Assembly: GCF_007713715.1 (NCBI RefSeq)
Contig: NZ_VJWX01000007.1
Span: forward strand, 1 to 45,601
Origin: Amycolatopsis rhizosphaerae
Lineage (GTDB): Bacteria > Actinomycetota > Actinomycetes > Mycobacteriales > Pseudonocardiaceae
Length of the DNA stretch: 45,601 bases
Direction of reading: 5' to 3'
The translations under genes were made by a program, and so were the position numbers. Below, piece after piece: positions 32,221-40,351 of the stretch. Position 1 is the first letter of the stretch. Each line of letters begins with the position of its first letter. The notes beneath the pieces were generated by a model, which worked only from the letters and a program-made list of their open reading frames with translations, was not told the origin of the DNA and did not search any database.

Positions 32221-33277
32221 GTCTTCCCCGCGCCCGCGGGGGTGGTCCGCTGATCGGATGCACGCTGACGGGAGTTCGATTGTCTTCCCCGCGCCCGCGG
32301 GGGTGGTCCCTGGGGCGACAGCGGATACGGCAGCGTCGAGGAGTCTTCCCCGCGCCCGCGGGGGTGGTCCGGCCATATACGCCAGCTCCTCCGGCGTCCT
32401 GGTGTCTTCCCCGCGCCCGCGGGGGTGGTCCGCTCCGGACGTTGGCCCGTCTCGTGCGGCCCGGAGTCTTCCCCGCGCCCGCGGGGGTGGTCCGTACGAC
32501 GCCGGCAAGGCGGCTGTGGCCTACCAGGTCTTCCCCGCGCCCGCGGGGGTGGTCCCCACTCCGGTGACTCGGACTCGACCGGTTCGATGTCTTCCCCGCG
32601 CCCGCGGGGGTGGTCCGTCGCCCTCGTCGCCCTCGGCAGGCCCGCTTTCGTCTTCCCCGCGCCCGCGGGGGTGGTCCTGCTGCGATAGCCCCTGGGACGA
32701 ATACGGTGGTGTCTTCCCCGCGCCCGCGGGGGTGGTCCGGACCCGACTGTGTTTGTGGTCGGGGGCGCCGTGTCTTCCCCGCGCCCGCGGGGGTGGTCCC
32801 GCGATGCCGCCGGAGCGGGTGCGGACCACTTCGTCTTCCCCGCGCCCGCGGGGGTGGTCCCCTTTCGTACTTTTTCGCGTTGTACCGCATAAGCGTCTTC
32901 CCCGCGCCCGCGGGGGTGGTCCCGACTACGACCGGCGCTTCAAGCGCGGCACGATGGTCTTCCCCGCGCCCGCGGGGGTGGTCCGGAATTCCGCGCCGGT
33001 GGCGGGAAAATTCGTGAGTCTTCCCCGCGCCCGCGGGGGTGGTCCGGAATTCCGCGCCGGTGGCGGGAAAATTCGTGAGTCTTCCCCGCGCCCGCGGGGG
33101 TGGTCCCATCGAGAAAGCCCACGAGTTGGGCATCCCGCTGTCTTCCCCGCGCCCGCGGGGGTGGTCCCTCCACGACCATCTTGTGGATCTCGCGGCGCTC
33201 GTCTTCCCCGCGCCCGCGGGGGTGGTCCCACGCTCCCCGGCCCGCTTCGGTGAAGTGCTTCGTCTTCCCCGCGCCCG
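32221..33277 (+). CRISPR. Type I-E CRISPR array 2 (17 full repeats and a truncated one)
   Basis: Full 28-bp repeats start at 32221, 32282, 32343, 32404, 32466, 32528, 32589, 32650, 32711, 32772, 32833, 32895, 32957, 33018, 33079, 33140 and 33201; the last, at 33262, keeps only its first 16 bases. The repeat begins GTCTTCCCCGCGCCCGCGGG and ends GTGGTCC, differing from array 1 in the first base, the hairpin loop and near the 3' end. Seventeen spacers are 33-34 bp. Spacers at 32985-33017 and 33046-33078 are identical. The degenerate repeat marks the right side as leader-distal. Confidence 0.97.
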
Positions 33278-33494
33278 ACCGTCCCGGCGTGCCGGCTGTG
33301 ATCACCGAGGGGCGGAACTCGGCTAACCAGTACCCACCCGGCGACGTGGTGCGCGTGCTTGCCCCACCGTCGAGATCGGCTGCGGCCCGGCCCGAGGTAC
33401 CCGGCAGGTTCGGCTGAGCATAGGCAAGAAGTCACGGCTTTCCACGAGCGCATCGTCGTGAAATGCGCTGCTGATCTCGGCAAGCGCGGCAGCG

Positions 33495-33707
33495 CTACGG
33501 CCGCGCGAACTCTCCGTCCATGACGCCACCCGCGAAGGCGTCCCACTCTCCCGCCGTGAAGACGAGCACTGGCCCTTCGCCCTGCTGCTTGCTGTCGCGC
33601 AGGGCCACACGGCCGTCCTTCAAGAAGGCCACCTCGACACAGTTCGCCTGCCCGTTGCTGCGGCTGCTCTTGCGCCACTGCACTCCGGTCAGATCGGCAC
33701 TCATCAT
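33495..33707 (-). CDS. DUF397 protein
   Basis: A 70-residue protein of the DUF397 family: TGVQWRKSSRSNGQANCVEVAF then VALRDSK and FTAGEWDAFAGGVMDGEF. Such proteins are nearly always encoded after a Scr1-type XRE regulator in actinomycetes and are thought to act with it as a small partner or antagonist. Here the ATG at 33707 overlaps the regulator's stop as ATGA (33704-33707). All family hallmarks are present. Confidence 0.9.
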   Translation of the reverse strand: MMSADLTGVQWRKSSRSNGQANCVEVAFLKDGRVALRDSKQQGEGPVLVFTAGEWDAFAGGVMDGEFARP

Positions 33708-34588
33708 GACCCGAACTCCCTTGCTGCTTCGATGAAGAGGTCTTTGCTGGCTGCCTCATCGAGGGCAGCATCCCAAATCCGGTGGAAGGCGTCGTCGTAG
33801 CGTGCAACCTCGTTCGCCTTGTCGAGGTAGAGCGCTCCCGTGAAGCCGTCCATATAGACGGTGGGCGGCTCAGTCTCCTTGCCGTCACCGTTCGTCGGGA
33901 ACCGGAGGAGCACGAACGGCCCGGACATGACGCCGTGGTGCAGGCCGGCCGCGAAGCCCGCCACACGAAGCCTGACGTTCGGCAGTTCGCTCACCTGGGC
34001 CAGGCGCTCCAACTGGCCTGCCATGACCGGTCGGCCACCGACCGGGCGGCGCAGGATCGCCTCGTTGAGCACGACGTAGAGCCGAGGCGCAGCGACCGGA
34101 CGAGTAAGGAGCACCTGCCGCTCCATGCGCAGGCGCACCCGAAGTTCGACCTCATCGGGATCGTCCTCTGGGTTGTCGTAGGAGATGACCGCGCGAGCGT
34201 AGTCGGGTGTTTGGAGCAGGCCGGGTACCAGCTCGGATTCGTACCAGTGAAGACTCGCGGCCGCGCCCTCCAGCCCGATATACACGTCGAAGCCGTTAGG
34301 GATGACGTCGCCATAGGCGTGCCACCAGCCGCGCGTCTTGGTCTCCTTGGCGAGTCCCTTGAGGGCCTCGGTCGTTTCCGCATCGACACCGTAGATCCGG
34401 CACATGGCCTCTGCGTCGAGACTACGCAGACTGGTCTGGCCGGTCTCGATACGCCAGATCTTCGCCTCAGACCACTCCAGCGCCTCAGCCGCGGCCTTGA
34501 CCGTCAGCCGGGCACGGCCGCGGGCCTCTCGAAGGTGTCGGCCGAGTTGCCGCCGCGGCACCGTCGAGCCTGAGTCCTTGTCCGCCAC
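33704..34588 (-). CDS. XRE regulator with DUF5753, partner of DUF397
   Basis: A 294-residue Scr1-type regulator: HTH (RRQLGRHLREARGRARLTVK then EALEWSEAKIWRIETGQTSL), then DUF5753 with LHWYESELVPGLLQTPDYARAV, RMERQVLLTR, LYVVLNEAILRRPVGG and a C-terminal DDAFHRIWDAALDEAAS. I prefer the GTG at 34588 because GAGGGAGG lies directly upstream; the ATG at 34603 overlaps that site. It forms a bicistron with DUF397. A second regulator of this type occurs at 31169; the two are related but not near-identical. Confidence 0.87.
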   Translation of the reverse strand: MADKDSGSTVPRRQLGRHLREARGRARLTVKAAAEALEWSEAKIWRIETGQTSLRSLDAEAMCRIYGVDAETTEALKGLAKETKTRGWWHAYGDVIPNGFDVYIGLEGAAASLHWYESELVPGLLQTPDYARAVISYDNPEDDPDEVELRVRLRMERQVLLTRPVAAPRLYVVLNEAILRRPVGGRPVMAGQLERLAQVSELPNVRLRVAGFAAGLHHGVMSGPFVLLRFPTNGDGKETEPPTVYMDGFTGALYLDKANEVARYDDAFHRIWDAALDEAASKDLFIEAAREFGS

Positions 34589-34735
34589 TGTCCTCCCTCT
34601 CATTTCGAGTCAAGCTTTCACCCGTATTGAAAGTATCCGACAGCGCGACTTGAAATGCTATTCCACTTTTCGGGTACTTCGTTCCGAGTCTTCAATCTGA
34701 AGTCTTGCATTTTTGCAGGTTGCAGTGGTTCAGTC

Positions 34736-34960
34736 GTGATCGGTAGCGGACCAATCGCCTACCTCACCGAACGTCCGCCCAGCGGTGCCGCAACCCCGAT
34801 GGCGCCGTTGGGCGGACACCCCAGCGGAAGGCTTCAGATCGTGCCTGCACTCATCGACGACGAGCTGAGTCTGGACACGCTCCGGTCGCCACTGGCCAAC
34901 GGCCTGTCTTTGCCGCGAGACGCGCCAGACGAGTTCCCTCGCCTTGAGGACCGGCCGTGA
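34736..34960 (+). CDS. Possible 74-residue protein
   Basis: A plus-strand frame from the GTG at 34736, product rich in Pro, Leu and Asp (YLTERPPSGAATPMAPLGGH, then IVPALIDDELSLDTLRSPLA). It ends with TGA overlapping the next GTG (GTGA at 34957-34960), the coupling pattern seen throughout this element. No family or strong ribosome binding site; coding status is uncertain. Confidence 0.4.
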   Translation: MIGSGPIAYLTERPPSGAATPMAPLGGHPSGRLQIVPALIDDELSLDTLRSPLANGLSLPRDAPDEFPRLEDRP

Positions 34961-35250
34961 GCGCGCTCGCGTGGTTCGGGATCTGGACTGTTGGTCTTCC
35001 CGCCGCATACCTCATTGGTCTCGCCGCGTGGGGGCGGCGACGACGGGTGGCGCAGACGCAGAACAAGCGATCCGTTGCTGCCATCGCCGCACGGGTGAAA
35101 CAGGAACGCAAGCAGTCAGAACGGTTGGTCCGCTGGCCGCAGGCCGACCCCGACCGAGGCGCTATTCGCATCAACCGGCAGACCAGGCTGGCGCCGCAGG
35201 TTGGACGACATGCGCGGCCGGGCGACGACGTCCGACATCCAGATAACTGA
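34957..35250 (+). CDS. Small single-TM protein of the AICE-like module
   Basis: A 97-residue protein: an N-terminal membrane helix (ALAWFGIWTVGLPAAYLIGLAAW, about 3-25), then a strongly basic cytoplasmic part (GRRRRVAQTQNKRSVAAIAARVKQERK). Proteins like this often sit just before a short GntR regulator in actinomycete integrative elements, probably tied to DNA transfer or spread. The start overlaps the previous stop as GTGA. No catalytic motif. Confidence 0.6.
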   Translation: MSALAWFGIWTVGLPAAYLIGLAAWGRRRRVAQTQNKRSVAAIAARVKQERKQSERLVRWPQADPDRGAIRINRQTRLAPQVGRHARPGDDVRHPDN

Positions 35251-35293
35251 ACCGACATTCCTCATTCCAACCATTTACGAGAAAGGCACACCC

Positions 35294-35674
35294 ATGACCG
35301 AACCACGAAACGGCCAAAACCCGCTCCTGCAACAGGCCGGAGAAGAACAGGTCGTGCGCTACCACCTGCAACCCTGTGTCATGACCTACCTGTACGACCA
35401 GATGGCCGACCACATGACGGAGCGAATTGCCTCCGGCGACCTCGCCGTGAACACCATGTTGCCCGCGGAAGGGCCGCTGGCCCGCCAGTATGGCGTCTCC
35501 CTCGGCACAGCGCGCCGGGCGACCAACATCCTCCGGGAACGGGGGTTGGTGATGAAGTTGCGCAGCAAAGGCACGTATGTGGTGGCGCGGCCCGAGGCCG
35601 ACACCGGCGGCGACGACGCCACAGGGGAGCCGGAACCCGGTCACCTGGCGCTGGTTCAGGACGATGGCTCGTGA
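35294..35674 (+). CDS. Short GntR-type winged-helix regulator
   Basis: A 126-residue protein. The GntR winged helix is at about residues 28-100: LYDQMADHMTERIASGDL, LPAEGPLARQYGVSLGTARRATNILRERGLV, then the wing KLRSKGTYVV. There is no effector domain, unlike full-length GntR proteins; short versions of this kind are characteristic of AICEs and related plasmids, where they control transfer genes. Here FtsK-type transfer and Rep genes would be expected next, but the following gene is a convergent excisionase 36 bp away. Confidence 0.82.
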   Translation: MTEPRNGQNPLLQQAGEEQVVRYHLQPCVMTYLYDQMADHMTERIASGDLAVNTMLPAEGPLARQYGVSLGTARRATNILRERGLVMKLRSKGTYVVARPEADTGGDDATGEPEPGHLALVQDDGS

Positions 35675-35710
35675 TCCACGGAAGGGCAGTCCCGACCGTC
35701 GCCGACACAA

Positions 35711-35971
35711 TCAAGAGAGAACTGAATCGCGCTGCCCCGCAGTATCAACGTCGCCCGACAGTGCACGGATGATCGACGCGGTGACGACGGTGTAGCGGTT
35801 TCCGATGCGGTTCACAGTGGCCGGGAATTCGCCGCGTTTCGCCATGTTATAGGACTGGTTGCGCGACATACCCCAGGCCGTGCCAGCCTTGGGAACGGAG
35901 ACGGTTGCCGGCCACGCTCTGATCTCGGCCAGGGTTGGCCGTTCCCTGCCGTCCGCCTGCACCGGTGTCAT
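35711..35971 (-). CDS. Excisionase-like HTH protein
   Basis: An 86-residue MerR/excisionase-type DNA-binding protein: LAEIRAWPATVSVPKAGTAW then GMSRNQSYNMAKRGEFPATV and RIGNRYTVVTASIIRAL, the pattern of helix-turn-helix domain 17 proteins encoded near actinomycete integrases. It would bend DNA at the attachment site and direct the integrase towards excision. It is coupled by ATGA (35968-35971) to the small gene upstream and transcribed opposite to the integrase gene. Confidence 0.78.
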   Translation of the reverse strand: MTPVQADGRERPTLAEIRAWPATVSVPKAGTAWGMSRNQSYNMAKRGEFPATVNRIGNRYTVVTASIIRALSGDVDTAGQRDSVLS

Positions 35972-36114
35972 GATGCGACCCCGTCAACGAATGGCTCGGA
36001 GGCGAAGAGGTCCCCGACTTTCGCACCGAGCCGTCGCGACATCTCAACCTTCATGTCTGGCCTCAGCGTGCGCGTACCGCACTCGACCCTACTCGGGTCG
36101 CTTCCCTTCGTCAT
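35968..36114 (-). CDS. 48-residue protein coupled to the excisionase
   Basis: A 48-codon gene with a very strong ribosome binding site (AGAGGGGGG) and a consensus-like promoter upstream. The product (GSDPSRVECGTRTLRPDMKV then EMSRRLGAKVGDLF) resembles the last two helices of an XRE domain ('..L...IA..LGVSVDDLF'), without the recognition part. It may be a truncated repressor or a small regulatory peptide. The stop overlaps the excisionase start as ATGA. Confidence 0.6.
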   Translation of the reverse strand: MTKGSDPSRVECGTRTLRPDMKVEMSRRLGAKVGDLFASEPFVDGVAS

Positions 36115-36158
36115 GGTCCCCCCTCTTTCATCTGCTTCACCGACAAGCCGATGAAGCG

Positions 36159-36187
36159 ATTTTGACCAAGGGTGATCTGCTTGTCAA
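36159..36187 (-). promoter_or_regulatory. Candidate promoter of the 48-residue gene and excisionase
   Basis: Minus-strand TTGACA (36187-36182), 17-bp spacer, CAAAAT (36164-36159). The start point would be near 36152, about 38 nt before the ATG at 36114. It lies in the divergent region shared with the XRE gene at 36214, so both directions could be controlled together. Confidence 0.55.
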
Positions 36188-36213
36188 CAGAGCAGACGAT
36201 ATGGCAGACTGCG

Positions 36214-36897
36214 ATGGTGGCATCACCGCAGACAGTGGCCGCCGTAATCGGCGGCAATCTGCGACGTTTGCGGGAGCAACGTCGACTCACTCAGCATGGA
36301 GCTGTTCACCTACTGCGTCGGTACGACCTGCGCTGGAGTCGCAGCAAGCTCGACGCGATCGAAGGCGGCAGACGCCAAGAGGTGACCGTGACGGAGCTGC
36401 TCGCGCTGGCCATGGTGTTCAACGTCCAAGTAGCCGAGTTCTTCGTCGGCGATGGAGTGGTCCAGCTAACCAATGCCGAACTGGGGCGCAACCTCATACG
36501 GGAAGTTCTCCGCGGAAACCATGTCCGCGAGGATCTGCAGGACCTGGACCCGGAAGCCAGGATGAAGGAACTCCTCCGAGCCGAGGATCTCATCACCGCC
36601 ACGGAAGCGGCGCTGCATCCAGACCCCACGGAAGCCGATGAGGAATTGGCACGCAAGCTTGGGCTTCCGTTGAAGACGGTCACAGAAGCCGCTTACGCGA
36701 TCTGGGACCGGACGATGACCGAGGAGCGAGACGTCCAGACCGCTGGCCTCGGCGACATGACGACCGGAGAACGAACGGCACACCGCGGCCACATCACGCG
36801 CGAACTGGCGCGGCGCCTCGAAATGGAACTCACGAGTCGCGGAGTGATGTCCGACTCTCGCCGAGGAAAGCCACCGAACGCAGAGGAGGCAACTTGA
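36214..36897 (+). CDS. XRE regulator of the integrase module
   Basis: A 227-residue protein. HTH at about 8-70: AAVIGGNLRRLREQRRLTQH then RWSRSKLDAIEGGRRQEVTV and LLALAMVFNVQVAEFFVGD. The C-terminal part is helical and contains TEADEELARKLGLPLKTVTEAAYAIW, possibly a second HTH-like region, plus a basic arm. I place the start at the ATG at 36214; an earlier in-frame start at 36172 would place the divergent promoter inside the coding region. The stop is 19 bp before the integrase start, so the two genes are probably co-transcribed and this protein may control integration. Confidence 0.75.
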   Translation: MVASPQTVAAVIGGNLRRLREQRRLTQHGAVHLLRRYDLRWSRSKLDAIEGGRRQEVTVTELLALAMVFNVQVAEFFVGDGVVQLTNAELGRNLIREVLRGNHVREDLQDLDPEARMKELLRAEDLITATEAALHPDPTEADEELARKLGLPLKTVTEAAYAIWDRTMTEERDVQTAGLGDMTTGERTAHRGHITRELARRLEMELTSRGVMSDSRRGKPPNAEEAT

Positions 36898-36916
36898 AGA
36901 GACTGGAAAACAGGCG

Positions 36917-38503
36917 ATGACCGCGGAAGGAGGTGTTCGCCGACGATGCCGCTGCAAGGACACGAACGGGCGGTTCCTCGAATCGAAGTGTCCGAAGCTG
37001 CGCAACCGCAAGCACGGGTCCTGGCAGCTGATCATGGAGCTGCACCCCGGCCGGGATGGGCGTCGGCGGCGGTTCCGACGGTTGGGCTACGCGACCAAGG
37101 ATGACGCCCTGAGGGCACGCGACCGCATCCGGGAACTCCTCAACCTGGCCGGAAGCGACGAGGAAGACCAGGACAAGGTGTCGGAGATGCTGCACGGCTT
37201 GCAACGACGTGAGCCGATTCCCGACCCCGAGGTCATAAGAACCCAGTTGCGGTCAGGCCTTTCGCTCAACGACAAGGGCACCGTCGCGGAGTGGATGGAG
37301 GTGTGGCTCGCTCAGGAACGCGGGAAACACGCCGCGAAGACTGAGATCGGGTACGAGTCGCACGTCAGGCTCTACATCAACCCAAAGATCGGACATATCC
37401 GACGTACGCGCTTGAATCACGCCGACCTGATCGAGATGTTCAACTCGATCGAGGATGACAACGAGGTCATCGAGGCCAACAACGCCGACCGGGCAGCCAA
37501 CGCCGAGCGCCGACGCGAGCTTTGGCGCAACAGGAGCCAGGGCCCGGTCATGACGGAGTTGCGGCGACTCAAGGCCGAGCACGACGCCATGCCCCCGTAC
37601 CGTCGGCCGGTGAGTCCTGTATCACAGAAGGCGATCCTGCGCACCCTTCGAGCGGCGCTGAACGACGCGATCGCCCAGCAGCGACTGACCTTCAATCCCG
37701 CCGCCCACTTCGACATGGCCGTGACCTTGGAACGACCGATGGTGTGGACCGACGAACGAGTCGACCACTGGCACACGCTCGGGCTGAGGCCGGGGAAGGT
37801 GATGGTGTGGCAGCCCAAGCACGTCGGAACCTTCTTCGACTATGTCGCCGAGCACGACGTGGACTACGAGGCGATGTGGCACCTGTTCCTCAAGTACGGG
37901 CCCCGCCGTGGTGAAGTCGCCGGCCTACCCTGGGCCGAGACCCAGCTCGCGCATTCTCAGATCAACATCATCGTTCAGCGGACCGAGGCCAACGGCTACG
38001 AGGAGAAGGCGCCCAAGGCGGATTCGAAGCGGCCCGTGAAACTCGACCGCGAGGACACCGCGCTACTGCTTCGACACTACGAACGGCAGCAGCGCCGCAA
38101 GGCGGAGCTCGGCAGGGCCTGGATCGATTCCGGGAAGGTGTTCCCCCGGCCAGACGGCTCACCGCTGCGGCCGTCCTGGATCGGCGAGCGCTTCGCGCAG
38201 CACATCGCGGCCGCAAGCCTGCCGCCGATCCGCCTGCACGACTGCCGACACACCGCGGCGACGATGCTGCTGGCCATCGGCACGGACATCAAAGTGGTGC
38301 AACGGATGTTCGGCCACAGCACGCGGAGCACCACCTCGGACATCTACACGTCGGTGCTGAACGAGCTACTCGCTGAAGCCGCAGGCTCACTCGCCGCGCT
38401 GATTCCCCGCAAGCCCGGATCGAGACCAGCCGGGCAACTTTCGGACAACTCCAGGCCCACCGAGCTGGTTTCCAGCGGAGGAGGTGAATGTCTGCAACCC
38501 TGA
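36917..38503 (+). CDS. int: Tyrosine recombinase/integrase
   Basis: A 528-residue phage-type integrase. The N-terminus has a cysteine knuckle and arm-binding region ([18 protein letters not shown], 11-28), as in pSAM2-like AICE integrases, followed by a SAM-like core-binding domain (about 120-260). Catalytic residues: R330 in KYGPRRGE, H441-x-x-R444 in [12 protein letters not shown]467 in MFGHST, and nucleophile Y477 in DIYTSV. It is complete. Its end lies 54 bp from the 3' end of tRNA-Tyr, the natural attachment site for this enzyme class. Confidence 0.93.
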   Translation: MTAEGGVRRRCRCKDTNGRFLESKCPKLRNRKHGSWQLIMELHPGRDGRRRRFRRLGYATKDDALRARDRIRELLNLAGSDEEDQDKVSEMLHGLQRREPIPDPEVIRTQLRSGLSLNDKGTVAEWMEVWLAQERGKHAAKTEIGYESHVRLYINPKIGHIRRTRLNHADLIEMFNSIEDDNEVIEANNADRAANAERRRELWRNRSQGPVMTELRRLKAEHDAMPPYRRPVSPVSQKAILRTLRAALNDAIAQQRLTFNPAAHFDMAVTLERPMVWTDERVDHWHTLGLRPGKVMVWQPKHVGTFFDYVAEHDVDYEAMWHLFLKYGPRRGEVAGLPWAETQLAHSQINIIVQRTEANGYEEKAPKADSKRPVKLDREDTALLLRHYERQQRRKAELGRAWIDSGKVFPRPDGSPLRPSWIGERFAQHIAAASLPPIRLHDCRHTAATMLLAIGTDIKVVQRMFGHSTRSTTSDIYTSVLNELLAEAAGSLAALIPRKPGSRPAGQLSDNSRPTELVSSGGGECLQP

Positions 38504-38536
38504 TGAAGGGCGCTCACGCTCCAGTTTCCGCTGGTC

Positions 38537-38580
38537 ACCAGCTCGGTAAAGCTGGTGTGGCGGGTGAGGGATTCGAACCC
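38537..38580. other. Putative attachment site at the tRNA-Tyr 3' end
   Basis: The 3' part of tRNA-Tyr (38558-38580) faces the integrase gene, the arrangement left after integration into a tRNA 3' end. Beside it ACCAGCT (38537-38543) and AGCTGGT (38550-38556) form a 7-bp inverted repeat around 6 bp. I found no second copy of the tRNA 3' sequence in the window, so the core limits cannot be defined. Confidence 0.4.
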
Positions 38581-38639
38581 CCGAAGGCAGTGCCGTCTGA
38601 TTTACAGTCAGATCCCTTTGGCCGCTCGGGCAACCCGCC
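38558..38639 (-). tRNA. tRNA-Tyr (anticodon GTA)
   Basis: On the minus strand the gene starts GGCGGGTTGCCCGAGC, has CTGACTGTAAATCAG with anticodon GTA, a long variable arm as expected of class II tRNA, the T-arm GGTTCGAATCC, and ends CACCCGCC plus discriminator A. The acceptor arms pair (GGCGGGT with ACCCGCC). The 3' CCA is not encoded. Length is 82 nt. Confidence 0.96.
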
Positions 38640-38763
38640 ATGGCCGGGTGGACCGGCCGAGGACAAGAGTACCCAATGCCCCGACGGCCCCGGCAACCGG
38701 GTTGGCCATCGGCGGCTAGGGTGTGTGGCCGACCCGACAAGCGAGAGTACGAGGTGGGGATCC

Positions 38764-39255
38764 GTGGCCGATCCGTCTTTCGACGTAGTGAGCAAGGTCG
38801 ACCGCCAGGAGGTGGACAACGCGCTGAACCAGGCCGCGAAGGAGCTGTCCACCCGGTTCGACTTCCGCGGCGTCAACGCGAAGGTGTCCTGGGCCGGCGA
38901 AGAGGCGATCACCATCGAGGCCGAGACCGAGGAGCGTGCGCTCGCGGCGGTCGAGGTGTTCAAGGAGAAGCTGATCAAGCGGGGCATCTCGCTGAAGGCG
39001 TTCGAGGCCGATGAGCCCGCCGTGTCCGGCAAGATCTACAAGGTCAACGGCAAGATCATCCAGGGGATCGCCTCGGACAAGGCCAAGCAGATCGCCAAGA
39101 TCATCCGCGACGAGGGTCCGAAGGGGGTCCAGGCCCAGATCCAGGGCGACCAGTTGCGTGTGTCCGGCAAGAAGAAGGACCACCTGCAGGACGTCATCGC
39201 CCTGCTCAAGGGCAAGGACCTGGACATCGCGCTCCAGTTCACCAACTACCGGTGA
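38764..39255 (+). CDS. yajQ: YajQ-family protein
   Basis: A 163-residue protein of the YajQ (DUF520) family, a nucleotide-binding fold; members bind cyclic-di-GMP in some bacteria and act as regulators. The family pattern is complete: [86 protein letters not shown]. The start is the GTG at 38764, preceded by GAGGTGGGG. It marks the chromosomal side of the attachment site. A hairpin follows the stop. Confidence 0.92.
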   Translation: MADPSFDVVSKVDRQEVDNALNQAAKELSTRFDFRGVNAKVSWAGEEAITIEAETEERALAAVEVFKEKLIKRGISLKAFEADEPAVSGKIYKVNGKIIQGIASDKAKQIAKIIRDEGPKGVQAQIQGDQLRVSGKKKDHLQDVIALLKGKDLDIALQFTNYR

Positions 39256-39260
39256 CGCAG

Positions 39261-39294
39261 GCCGCCTGACCTCAGCTTTCCTGGTTCAGGCGGC
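39261..39294 (+). terminator. Hairpin after yajQ
   Basis: GCCGCCTGA (39261-39269) pairs with TCAGGCGGC (39286-39294), 6 bp after the yajQ stop. There is no U-tract, as is common for actinomycete terminators. Confidence 0.5.
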
Positions 39295-39354
39295 CCCGGG
39301 TATATCTCCGGTACCACACGGCGTCCGGCCAGTGCCCGACGTAGGTGTCAGCTG

Positions 39355-40284
39355 TCACGACTTGAACGCGTATCGAACGTCGGTCAGGCCTTCGGACAGA
39401 TCCCACAAGCGGCGCCCGATCTCCTCGTCAGCCGCTCCCGGAGCCAGTTCGACCTGGGTGGGGAAGCCATTCAACTCGCCCCTGCCACCGGGGCCGATGA
39501 ACTGCCCTCCCGCGACTTGGGCCGCGGTGGCCGCGAAGAGCGACGGCAGGGCGCCCCGCTCAGGCGTCTGTGCCAGCGGCTTGAGGACGCGTCCGAACAG
39601 GAACCGCACCATCCCCACCGGAGCGCTGGTTTGAAGGTTGGTGGCGGTGTATCCGGGATGGGCGAGCAGGCTCCGCACCGGACTTCCGGCAGCCGTCAAC
39701 CGCGAGTGGAGCTGCCACCCGAAGACGGCGTTGGCCAACTTGGACTGGTTGTAGTAGGCCATCGGCGAGTACTTCCGGGCGCCGGTGAGATCGTCGAAGA
39801 AGATCGTCGCCTTCCGATGGTTGGGCGAACTGACCGTCACCACCCTCGGGTCGCTACCGGCTTCCAGGAGGTCGAGCAGCAAGCCAGTGAGCGCGAAGTG
39901 GCCGAGGTGGTTGGCGGCGAACTGCATTTCCTGCCCCTGCGGGCTGAGCCGCCGGGGCGGGGCCATGATGCCGGCGTTGTTGACCAGCACGTCCAAGCTG
40001 GCGTGATCACCGTGAAGTCGATGCGAGAAGGAACGAACCGACTCCAGGTCTGCCAGGTCGACAAGACGAACCTCCACGCCCGCGCCGGGATGCTCAGCCT
40101 CCAACTGCACCATCGCCTGCCGCCCCTTGATCTCGTCTCGCACCGCGAGGATCACATGTGCGCCCTTCGCGACGAACGCACGGGCGGTCGCCAACCCCAC
40201 CCCGCTGTTGGCGCCAGTGACGACGGCGACCCGGCCGGTCTGGTCGGGCATCTGATCGGCGGTCCAGCCTCTCTTCGCACTCAT
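39355..40284 (-). CDS. Short-chain dehydrogenase/reductase
   Basis: A 309-residue SDR related to plant protochlorophyllide reductase/retinol-dehydrogenase-like oxidoreductases. Cofactor motif TGANSGVG at 23-30, DLADLESV for adenine binding, NNAGIMAPP, catalytic Ser in VTVSSPNH and the YxxxK pair in YYNQSK. NADP(H) use is likely. I chose the ATG at 40284 because the candidate promoter and operator lie just upstream of it. It diverges from a TetR regulator that probably controls it. Substrate unknown. Confidence 0.88.
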   Translation of the reverse strand: MSAKRGWTADQMPDQTGRVAVVTGANSGVGLATARAFVAKGAHVILAVRDEIKGRQAMVQLEAEHPGAGVEVRLVDLADLESVRSFSHRLHGDHASLDVLVNNAGIMAPPRRLSPQGQEMQFAANHLGHFALTGLLLDLLEAGSDPRVVTVSSPNHRKATIFFDDLTGARKYSPMAYYNQSKLANAVFGWQLHSRLTAAGSPVRSLLAHPGYTATNLQTSAPVGMVRFLFGRVLKPLAQTPERGALPSLFAATAAQVAGGQFIGPGGRGELNGFPTQVELAPGAADEEIGRRLWDLSEGLTDVRYAFKS

Positions 40285-40291
40285 ATGACAC

Positions 40292-40320
40292 ATCATGATC
40301 ATCATGACACCAAGTGTCAA
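40292..40320 (-). promoter_or_regulatory. SDR promoter with overlapping palindromic operator
   Basis: Minus-strand TTGACA (40320-40315), 17-bp spacer, CATGAT (40297-40292). The palindrome TGACAC-CAA-GTGTCA (40305-40319) overlaps the -35. It is the obvious binding site for the divergent TetR protein. Confidence 0.6.
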
Positions 40321-40351
40321 TTGAGTCATCGAACGCCATCATCGCCTCGGA

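Noticed and set aside
32099-33300. Long open frames on both strands across CRISPR array 2
   Set aside because: Again periodic repeat translations (GPPPRARGR, SSPRPRGWS) with no start signals.
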